From NCBI GenBank assembly GCA_029339195.1, contig JAPTJF010000258.1, positions 23,704 through 87,703 of the forward strand: a stretch of 64,000 nt of DNA, written 5' to 3'. This DNA is from Micractinium sp. NFX-FRZ. Lineage: Eukaryota > Chlorophyta > Trebouxiophyceae > Chlorellales > Chlorellaceae. This document shows positions 55,411-64,000 of the stretch, piece by piece. Below the pieces are notes generated by a model. That model did no database searches. It was not told the origin of the DNA and was given only the letters and a program-made list of their open reading frames with translations. Every line of letters begins with the position of its first letter. The stretch's first letter is position 1. The translations under genes and the position numbers were made by a program.

Positions 55411-58400
55411 ATGGCGTTACCAGCTTGCAGAGCGTTGCTGTCATTTCCCGCAACGCCGGCGCGTGTGGGCCGCCGCCCAGCACCGCCAAATGTTGGGGCC
55501 AAGACAACACACAGTTTGCGGCGACACAGGAGCGCTGCGGCGTCCTCCTACCCGCGCAGCAATAGCAGCACGTCCAGCTCAAAAGAAGGAATCACGTTGC
55601 CGCTGAACAGTGCCGAGGTGGGTCCCGAGCGCTCCTTTCTGCGAGCTTGCCGCCCGACCCACCTGCGGGGTGCCTTGGACGCGGCAGGTGGGTCGACGAT
55701 CGCCAAGACTCACTCATCGCCGTCAGGCCGCCGTACTGGGCGCTTCCCTGCGGCGCCTGCATGCCGCCGCCGCTGCCGGGCAGGCGACAGGGCGCGGTCC
55801 TTGCTTGCCCCTTGACGACCGCTTGGGCAACCCATCCCCCACTTGGCAAGTGCAGCTGCTGGGTCTGCAGGATGTTGAGATGCCCCTAGGCCCCGCGATC
55901 GAGGCGGCCTATGATGATCTGCTCAACCTGCCGTTGGAGGAGGGGTACAGGTCGGTTGCAAATGGTGCCTCCCTGTGCAGTTCATTTGAGGTTGCTGTTT
56001 GAAAGCTTGCCAGCTAGCTGGGCAGCCTAGAATGTCAAGCTGCACACGCCGCTGGATGGGCGCGTGTCTTGCCGTGGGTCCTGGATGTTTCATGTATTTT
56101 GGTCTCAGCTCTGCTGAGCACGCCGCTGCTGGATGAAAGGGGCAGGTCAAACATCAATCAAGTGAAGTCACCCTGCAGCTGCTGGGTCCGGAGGGGTGCT
56201 ACACATGTGTATCACATGTGTATCACATGTGCATCACAGGTGTATACAGATGGCCAGCCACAAATAGTTAGGCAAGGAGAAGCCGCTGTGTGCTGCATCC
56301 CTCGGCTGCCGCGCCTCACATCCTGACACCCGCCACACCCTGTGTCGTGTTTATGTTGCAGCGAGCTGGCGCGGCTGGGCAAGGAGAAGCTGCTGTTTGC
56401 GGCCCGTGACCGCGTGCGCGGCGTGCGCGGCCGCGTGGCGCTGCTCAGCCCCACCGTGCAGGTGCAGAGGGAGGCAGGAGCGGGGCAGGGCGGGGTATGC
56501 AGTGCGGTGTGTAGTTGGGGAGGGCACATGCCGTAGTGCTACCCACTGGCTGGTTGAGCTGTGGCTGCCGTAACTCGGCGCCCTGGCACCAGGCATGCCT
56601 TGCGCCTGCCTGCCTGACGCCCACGCCGCCCTGAGCTGCCACTAACAGATGGTGGCTTGATTGCCTGCCTGCTGCCTCGCCTGCAGGTGGAGCCGCTGCT
56701 GCTGCCGGGAGCCATGGCGCTGCTGCACCAGGTGGGCGGGTGGGTGCATGGGTGGGTGGGCTGAGAGTGGCACCCGCGAGCAGCGCTGCTGCCGCCTGCT
56801 GCCCCTGCTGCTGCGCTGCTGCCCCTCCTGCGGCCCTGTTGCCACTGCTGCTGCCACGGTCCCTGCTTCCGCCCCTGCTGCCACTGCCTCCGCTGCCGGA
56901 TGCTTTCGCTGCTGCCTCTCCTCATTGTCACTGTGCCCGCACCCCTCCCCCTTGCCTTCCACACGAACACGCACAGGTGCGGCGGTACGAGGAGGTGATT
57001 GCGTTGAGCGAGGAGGGTGCGGCGCTGAGCACGCGCGAGATCCGGCGGTCTAGCCGCGACACGATGCGCGACTTTGAGCAGGACATGGCGCTGGCCACGG
57101 CACTGGCCCAGGTGCGCAGCCGCAGGCACAACATGGCACAACATGACAGGGCTAGGGGTGGTTGTTTATTTTTGACTTAATGTTGGCTTCCTGGGGGGGG
57201 ACGGCTGGGCCAGGCCATTTGAGGCATGCATGCCCACTGTGTGGAGGGTGGGCCGGGGGTGTGGGGCCGGGGATTTGCCCCCCCAGCTGCCGAGGGGCTT
57301 ACAAAAGTCTTTCAGGCAGTACATTGCGCTGGCCACGGCACTGGCCCAGGTAACCACACAATCGATTTGCCTCGGAAAGCATCAAGGCAGCGCCTGCGCC
57401 TCTGCCCACCCGACCCATCCCAGCCGCCCCACCCGCCCCCCGCCCACCCCCCACCTGCAGTGCGGCCTCGCCGACCGTGCACTGAAGCAGGGGCAGCCCG
57501 CCCTGGCCTGCGCCCGGCTGGCAGAGGCGCTGGACCTCCTCACCGACGCAGCAGGCCTGCCAGGGGGAGGGGGCAACGGCGTCAGCAGCCTGCTGCCGGG
57601 GCGCACGGCGGGCGGGGAGGACGCGTCGGGGCGGCGGCAGCTGGCGCCGCGCCTGCAGGCCGACATCCGGTCGGCGCTGGCAGAGTACCACCCGGATGCG
57701 GTAGCAGACTACCTGCAGGTGCCTGCGCCTGTGTGTGTGCGTGTTTCTGTGTGTGTGTTTGTGTGCCTGTGTGCCTGCGTGTGCTTGGTGCCTTTGTGTG
57801 CTTGGTGCCTGTGTGTCTTTGTGAGTTTGTGCTTTCGGGTGTGCGGGTGTGCCTCCGCCGCCCCCGGCCCCCGCCCTCAGCCCTCCTTTTCACATGCCCC
57901 ACGTGTGCCCCCCCCATCTCCTTGCTGCGCAGGTCCCGCTGGACCGCGCCGATTTTGAGCTGCGCGCTCGGGAGGTGTCTGCCCTGCGCCGCTGGGTCGC
58001 CTCCCCGGCCACCGCCCTGCGCCGCGACCAGTCCCCCATCTGCTCTCCTGAATACATGTCTCGGGTGGTGCCCTGCCTGACTGGCGGGGAGCTGTGCGGG
58101 CTGTATGACTGGGAGTGGCTGGCCGCGGGGGGCAGCCCCGCCCGCTGCCCCTGGTACTACCCGGGGTTGCTCAAGGTGGGTGGGGGACCGGTGGGTTGCG
58201 CTGTGCTGTGCTGTGCTGTGCTGTGCTGTGCTGGCGTGGCAGCCTGCAGGTAGTGAGACGTAGATGCAGGGGCTTATCAGGGTGGTGATGTGGGACTGCG
58301 GGGCTGCGGCGCAATGATGGGGGCTGGACAGGTGAGGAGCTGGTGCCTGGTGCTGGGGTTGGGTTGTGGTTGTGCGATGCGGGAGCTGGTGTAGGGGAGA

Positions 58401-61400
58401 GGGGAGTCTGGGACACTTGCATGCAGTGTGTTTTGCTGCTGCAGCTCTAGAGCTGCCCGGTACTATCCGGGACTGCCCCGCTTACCTTGCCATTCCGCCC
58501 TGCCGCTGCCCCGGTGCCTCCCTCCCTCCCTGTTCTTTCAAGTGCTCTGGCCTGCACCATTTTGTGGCGCCCCACCCGCTGCTTCACACAGCCCTCACCT
58601 CACCCACTCCATCAAGTGTGCTTCATGCCTCACGCGTATGCCCCCCTGCCCCTCACGCCCGCAGCGCGCCGCCCTGGCCCACCTGGTTGCCGGCTTTGTG
58701 GAGCGCCGCCCGCTGCTGGTGCGCATCGCGGCCAAGCTGTTTGGGGTCATAAAGAAGGTGAGTGGGGTGGCTTGGAAGTAACATAACTGCAGGTGGGCTG
58801 AGGGGGAGTGAGGCCCATGTGATTGGACAGCTAGCCGCTGGTGCGCCCTCCCCCCACCACACCCCACACACATGCACTGACCCGGCGCCGGCCCTTGCTA
58901 TGCTATGTTCAAATCGACTCAACCCGGGCCACAGCCACCCACCTCCACCCCACCCCCGCCCCATCCCCTCTTTACACCTCCCTGCCTTTCCAACAGAGCG
59001 ATGAGGATGCTGCCCTGTCTCTGGCCATCTGCAAGCTGCTGCTTCTGTTACACTTTTAAAGTGGTTATGATATAACAAACACTCCTTTCCCTGCAGAGCG
59101 ACGAGGATGCGGCCCTGTCCCTGGCCATGTGCGAACTGCTGCTGGGCAACGCCGGCGGGGCGCTGCATTTGTTGGAGGACGACGAGCGGGCGCAGCAGGC
59201 AGCGCTGGCGCAGCAGGCAAAGCAGCGGCGGCGGGGGCGGGACAAGGCCGAGCCGCCGGCGCCGGCAGCTGCAGCTGCTTTTGCAGGAGGTGAGGGAGGT
59301 TGAGGGGCCTGTGAGGGGTTGTGTTTGCACGCTCCTGCCCACCACCACCCCCACCACCACCACCATCCTGGCATTTCCTAAAGTCGTGAAACTGCCTGGC
59401 TGCAGCCGACGGCAGCGGCGAGAAGGCGGCGGGCGCGCGGCAGGGGGGACCCGAGGCGCGGCACGCAGTCATGGCCTTCATCCGGCAGCACTCGCCGCAG
59501 GTGAGGGCCTGCCACTTCTGTAGTCAGCCCATGATCAATCAACTGGGTGCTATCCAATATGCGCTGCTTGCTTTTTTAGCAGCTGTGACGGCGCCCATGC
59601 AGCAGCAGTGTCCCCGCAGCACCCCTCTGGTTACACGGCTCACCCACAGGCTCCACTCCCTCCTGTCAATGCAAGCAAGACCTTGACTGGCAGATGCGCC
59701 TGGACTCTTCAAGCTCACAATGTGCTGCACCGTGTGATGGGACTGGTGTTGTTGCACTTACACAGGAAACCATCTGCATCGTGCCCCCGCAGGGAGACCT
59801 GGACCTGCGCCCGGGCCCTGCTTTCGAAAATTCTCGCTGTTTTTGTACTGTGTAGTGAAATGCTATTGTTATACTTACAAAGAGCCATGTGGGGCCCCCG
59901 CAGGGAGACCTGGACCTGCGGCCGGGCCTGGCCCAGTTTGCCTGCTGGTGGCTGGCGGCGGTGGCCTACCCAGAGTTCCAGGACACGGGTAGGCGGGGAG
60001 GGCCGGCAGGAACCCTTGGTGGGGGGGTGGAGCCTTGGGTGTGTGGTAGGCGGGGGTGTGTGGTGGGCAGGGGTGGGGCTTGCGCACACCCAGCGGAGGG
60101 TCAAGGCCCTGCTGGGCGGCCAGGACAAGCGCCTGACACACTAGGATGGTGCTTCTCTCACCAGCTGAGGCGGCATGGGCAGGTGGAGGCCGCCCCTGCA
60201 GCCGCATCAATCACAAGGGCAGGCGCCCCTGCCGGCTTGCCGGCCTGCGTGCCTATTCATGCACCCCCTCGCCCGCCCGCCTGTTGTAACATGTGATACT
60301 GTCTCACCCGCCCGCCCACCGCTCCTGCAGCCATGGGGGCCGCGGCACGCCCCGACCTGGGTGCTTATTTCGAGGACTTGCGGGTGCAGGCGTTCCTGGC
60401 GGCGCAGGTGGGTCAGGAGCCCGGCGGTTGTTCTGTGTTCAAGCAATGCAGCTGGTGTTTTGGGCGGCATGGCTGGGGTGCAGGCGCTCCTGCCAGCTGG
60501 TGGGTCTACCTATAAGCTGGGAGGGCACGGAGGTTCAGATTTGGCAGGCCCAAGCCATGCGCCGCCAGCGTGGGCGAATAGAAGGGGGCAGGCGCTGGGC
60601 AAGGCGGGGCAAGTGCTGGCAGGCTGTGGTGTAATGATGAGGTCATTTGAAGTTTGGCACAGCCTCATGCCCACCCACGCCCCACCCTTGTCCATCTGCC
60701 CTGTCCACACCTGCCCACCCTATGCGCCTGCAGGACGGCCGGCCCAGCGGCGGCATGCTGGGCATGCTGTCCAACGCCCAGTCAGCGCTCATGGCACGCC
60801 TGGCACATGCCAGCCCCCCGCCCCCCCCCCCTGCGATGGCAGCAGCAAACGGCGCCGGCGCTCGGCCAGGCGAGCCGCCGTTGCCGGCGCGGCCGCCGCA
60901 GCCGCCCGGGTTTCTCCCAGCCAAGCTGACAGCTGGGCGGGCGCTGCAGTGGCTGGCTGGTGCGCTGGCGCTTGCTGGCGGCATCTGGTATGGGGCTAAT
61001 GCACGCAGCCAGGCTACTGCTGGCGGCGTAAACGGCTGGGCAAACCTGCAGTGGCCGGCGGCGGGTGCAGTGGCAGAGCGGGGGGTGACGGCGGAGGAGG
61101 CGGAGGCGGCAGCGGACATAGGGGTGCCTGTGGGCGCGCTGCGTGCGCAGCGGGCGGCCCAGCAGCAGCAGCAGCGGCAGGAGGCGGCGCAGCAGCAGGC
61201 GCAGCAGCAGCAGGCGGCCCAGCAGCAGCAGCAGGACGCGCAGCAACAACAGCAGCAGTTGGAGCAGGAGCAGCGGGAGCAGCAGCAGGCGCAGCAGCAG
61301 CGGAGGCAGCGGCAGGTGGCTGCACCCAGTAAGAAGGCGGCAGACAAGCTGGTGGCACAGTGGCTGGTGAGCTCCCGCCATGCTATGCCCTGCTATGCCC

Positions 61401-63077
61401 TGCTTTGCCTTGCCGTGCCTGCACAAGGGCTGCACCCGCATGAGCGTGGGGTTCCGCCTGTGGGCACACTGTACGTAGCCCACACATTGGTGGGCAGCTG
61501 GACATACAGTGGCCTGCCGAAGCCTGCGCGCCTGCCCGGCAGCTTCCAGGTGGCACAGGTGTCGCCGCTCTCGCCCGCTTGCCTGCTTGGCACCCCCTGA
61601 TCCTTCTGACCATCCCTGCTGGCGCTGTGTGACCGCTAGCGCCGCTGTGGTAGCAGCACAGGCCTCATCTTCCTGCTTCACTTTGCTTGGCTTACCGTAG
61701 CTGTACGCCTGCTCTCTCCGTCTGCAGCGCGTGAAGGCTGACGCGATGGGGCAGCGGCACAAGACGGAGCGGCTCGCCCAGGTGTGTGTGCTTTGTGCTG
61801 AACTGCTGTCCCTGCCACCCCGCCTGGCAGGTGCTGGCGGAGCCTGCGGTGGCAAAGACGTGTAACCCGCCTTCAGCCTGCGGTGGCACACCCTCCCCCA
61901 CCCCTGTGCGCCCCGCCCTGCCAACACCCCTGTCTGCCCTGCACATCCCCCGCCTGGCAGGTGCTAGCTAACCCGATGCTGTCTGGGCCCCCTGTCCACC
62001 CCCCATCTGTGCAAAACATCCTCCCTCTCCTGCCCAGCCCCCACAACCCCTAACCACCCGTTCCACCCCTCCACCTCCCCGCCTTGCCCACAGGTGCTGG
62101 CCGAGCCGATGCTGTCCGCGGTGGCCCAGGAGGCGCAGGATGCCGCCAGCAGCGGGTGGTACTGGCAGCTGCGGCCGCTCAAATCCAAGGTGGGGTGACA
62201 CATGTGTGTGTGTGTGTGTTGGGGTGAGGCGGGGGTGGGGTGCGGGAGGGTGTGGGTGTGGGCAGCAGCTGCCGTCTACGTGCAGCGTGTGAGGGGCTGC
62301 GCGTGCAGGGGTAGGCACAAGTGGGCCTGGTTCGGTGGCTTGCTGCCGCTGTCCGCACTGTCTCGTTGCTGCGTTGGCGCTCCTCTCTGCCCTGTTCCCA
62401 TCCCAGCCCACCTGCACCTGTTTGCTGCAATTGCATGCGTCTGTGCCGCCTCAACGCCTCTTGCGCCCCCCCGCGGCCCCTTCCCCCGGGTTGCGGCCGC
62501 CCCAAGCTCCCCCTGCTGCCACCTTGGTAGCAGAGCTAGACTATACTGAAGTAAACCAGGGTTCGAGTTCTGGCTGTCCAACGATTCAACCAGGCCTCTG
62601 CCGTTGCTCCTGTGTTGCCTCCCCAGGTGGAGTCCCTGGGTGGCAGCAGCTTCCACCATGGCTTGCACTATCGAAAGAGACCATGGGTCTATGCCTTCCC
62701 CCACTGCCCCCCTTTTCCTTCCCCCCCAGGTGGAGTCTGTGGATGGCAGCAGCTTTGACCCCGCCAGCGCTGCCGGCCACGTGCTGGTGGTGGCCTCTGT
62801 GGAGGAGAGCGCGCAGCTGCTGGCCGCCGATGGCAGGAAGGGGGACAGCTACCAGACGACGTACCAGGTGGGCAGGGTTGTGCAGGGTGCGGGTGCCAGG
62901 GATCTTGCGATGCGATTTGAGAGTGGCGGTTGGGAGCTGGGGGGGCTCCTGCTGGCCTCCCTAACACCACTTTTTCGGGCTGTAACCTTCTCTTTCTTCG
63001 TCCTGCAGGTGGAGTATGCTCTGGTGCACCGCGACGGCGCTTGGAAAATGGCTAGTGCCAGCGTGCTGGCCAGCTGA
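55411..63077 (+). CDS. ARC6: Chloroplast division protein ARC6 (Ftn2 homologue)
   Basis: Inner-envelope protein that, in plants, tethers FtsZ on the stromal side and PDV2 in the intermembrane space. Seventeen exons with agreeing phases: 55411-55617, 55856-55950, 56362-56461, 56687-56731, 56977-57111, 57461-57718, 57933-58175, 58665-58757, 59097-59289, 59406-59500, 59904-59988, 60331-60407, 60734-61366, 61728-61781, 62094-62189, 62730-62867, 63009-63077. They give 871 residues (Arabidopsis about 800). Residues 1-55 resemble a transit peptide. ITLPLNSAELLGL starts the J-like region (about 60-130). The middle contains LQADIRSALAEYHPDAVADY and SDEDAALSLAMCELLLGNAG. A membrane segment (LQWLAGALALAGGIWY) lies at about 613-628, followed by a Gln-rich stretch. 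The DUF4101/IMS domain closes the protein: WYWQLRPLKSKVESVDG, VLVVASVEESAQL, YQTTYQVEYAL and WKMASASVLAS. At least six introns carry exon-edge copies. Confidence 0.93.
56206..56246. repeat. Short tandem repeat CATGTGTATCA
   Basis: Three to four imperfect 12-base units (CATGTGTATCA) lie in ARC6 intron 2, directly before a decoy copy of exon 3. Confidence 0.85.
56262..56300 (+). repeat. Decoy copy of ARC6 exon 3 start
   Basis: TTAGGCAAGGAGAAGCCGCT resembles the real exon 3 sequence at 56375 (CTGGGCAAGGAGAAGCTGCT). The acceptor is not preserved. Confidence 0.7.
57317..57355 (+). repeat. Decoy copy of ARC6 exon 5 end and donor
   Basis: GCGCTGGCCACGGCACTGGC followed by CCAGGTA repeats the real exon end at 57088-57113 exactly over 25 bases, about 240 bases downstream. 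Confidence 0.9.
58196..58232. repeat. TGTGC pentamer repeat
   Basis: Seven tandem TGTGC units in ARC6 intron 7. Confidence 0.9.
58992..59058 (+). repeat. Decoy copy of ARC6 exon 9 start with stop codon
   Basis: Complete AACAG acceptor followed by about 55 bases matching real exon 9 (AGCGATGAGGATGCTGCCCT versus AGCGACGAGGATGCGGCCCT). It would encode SDEDAALSLAICKLLLLLHF and then a TAA stop. Confidence 0.9.
59783..59822 (+). repeat. Decoy copy of ARC6 exon 11 start
   Basis: GCCCCCGCAGGGAGACCTGG repeats the real border at 59894. Similarity also extends about 40 bases upstream into the intron (TTGTTGCACTTACA versus ATTGTTATACTTACA). Confidence 0.9.
60474..60510 (+). repeat. Decoy copy of ARC6 exon 12 end and donor
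   Basis: GGTGCAGGCGCTCCTG... and GTGGGTC resemble the end of exon 12 (GGTGCAGGCGTTCCTG... and GTGGGTC at 60383-60413). Confidence 0.7.
61820..61990 (+). repeat. Two decoy copies of ARC6 exon 15 start
   Basis: Acceptor plus exon-start copies lie at 61821 (GGCAGGTGCTGGCGGAGCCT) and 61951 (GGCAGGTGCTAGCTAACCCG). The real border is at 62091 (CAGGTGCTGGCCGAGCCGAT). Confidence 0.85.
62621..62660 (+). repeat. Decoy copy of ARC6 exon 16 start
   Basis: CCCCAGGTGGAGTCCCTGGG then TGGCAGCAGCTT mirrors the real border at 62726 (CCCCAGGTGGAGTCTGTGGA then TGGCAGCAGCTT). Confidence 0.9.
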
Positions 63078-64000
63078 GCTGCGCAGTCCATGGGCAGGTC
63101 TGCAGTTGCTTTGGAACAGGCACGCAACCCCGCGCCCTGTGCCTGGCAGCCTGCCGTCGACAGGTCAGCTGACAGAGAGACGAGCGGCGTTGACGCTCCC
63201 AGTGGGCAACATGGTTATTTATTTAGCGACCATTGCATGACGGACACTTGACTGACTGGCAGTTGTAATGACAAAGCAAGGCGCATTGCCGGCCAGGCAC
63301 TGGCGTGCCTCGCTTCCTGGCGGTAAACAGCGCACCCCGAGCAGGTTGACAGGGAGGCGGGCAGGCACCACAGCCGGGGGACCCAAAACACTGGGCGGGG
63401 CCCCGCCCCACTGCTGCCTTATGCGAAAGCCGCAGCGGGCGGCAAAGGAGTGCAGCGAGGGGCTGAGGACAGCCCGTCCAGGGTGGCCAAGAGCTGCTGC
63501 CCGCTCGGGGAAAAGACGGACGACCAGTAATACACAATGTGTGCAGCGCTCTACAGTGTCGCTGTCGGCGAAGCAAAAGTAGAAAGGGGCAGGAGAGCGG
63601 CGGGCGCCTGGGAGCCACCCCCGAGAACATGGGCACGCTTGGGCAAACGGGGCAAGCATCAATGAGTGTGTGTGTGTGTTACATGGGGTCCGCACGTTAA
63701 CGTGCTGGGGCCGAGCCCTCTACCATGATGTGAGTGCAAGTGCGGAACAATCTGGCGGAGCACACAGCCGGTGCCCCTGGCTCAGTCTCTCACTGACTGA
63801 ATGTGGGTTACACGTCATTTCAGCACAAACCTGTGCTGCTCAATGAATCAAGCATACCGAATGAATGACACATTGAGATGCGAGCGCGAAAGCATCGCAG
63901 GACGAGAATGGAGCAGCTTACCAAAGGCAGCTCGGCAGGGAGACGGGCAGGCACAGCGGCAGGGGGACCCAAACACCGGGCGGCGCCCCGACCTCCCGCT
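63078..64000. other. Region downstream of ARC6
   Basis: 923 bases to the window edge. TGTAA at 63264 is the likely ARC6 poly(A) signal. A segment at 63340-63410 (GACAGGGAGGCGGGCAGGCA...) is partly repeated at 63935-63985 (GGCAGGGAGACGGGCAGGCA). No supported ORF. Confidence 0.5.
63264..63268 (+). terminator. ARC6: Poly(A) signal TGTAA, ARC6
   Basis: TGTAA 187 bases after the stop codon. Confidence 0.55.

Noticed and set aside
62521..62593. Functional tRNA gene
   Set aside because: Box spacing is about 12 bases too short, and neither acceptor nor T stem pairs properly.

Overview
This window looks like nuclear DNA of a green alga, probably a Chlorella-type trebouxiophyte. The case rests on very high GC, dense short introns with GT-AG and some GC-AG borders, plastid-division and plastid-targeted genes, TGTAA poly(A) signals downstream of several genes, and a plant/Chlorella-type telomere heptamer (CCCTAAA). 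The genus is an inference; no rRNA or other marker gene is present. There is no sign of a prokaryote, virus, CRISPR array or complete transposon.

I reconstructed 14 protein-coding genes by joining exons whose reading phase agrees across each intron. On the left, a minus-strand gene (120-9573) encodes a very large protein with armadillo-like, ankyrin and three RRM domains. Next are a minus-strand PP2A B56 (B') regulatory subunit (11290-15858) and, divergent from it, plus-strand eIF2B gamma (16415-20310). These are followed by a His-rich type II membrane protein (20702-24649), an F-box protein (25503-27596), an unrecognised low-complexity protein (28842-30491) and a type II membrane sulfotransferase-like protein (31722-36316).

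The centre holds minus-strand genes: a conserved protein of unknown function (37312-39163), two poorly recognisable proteins (40828-42558 and 43145-44105) and a plastid DUF1990/UPF0548 protein (44617-47508). The right part is plus-strand: an EamA-like multi-membrane transporter (48645-51598), a secreted DUF3455 protein (52202-54683) and a 17-exon ARC6/Ftn2 chloroplast-division gene (55411-63077). These genes are functionally unrelated, as expected for a eukaryotic chromosome.

The most striking signal is not a gene. In at least nine of the 14 genes, introns contain imperfect tandem copies of the neighbouring exon edge together with its splice site (decoy donors or acceptors). In the His-rich gene two such copies have become real exons and extended a protein repeat. 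In the DUF1990 gene a short interstitial telomere array sits six bases inside a 5' splice site. Together these suggest frequent tandem duplication or break repair at exon-intron junctions, a plausible source of intron growth, new exons and poison exons.
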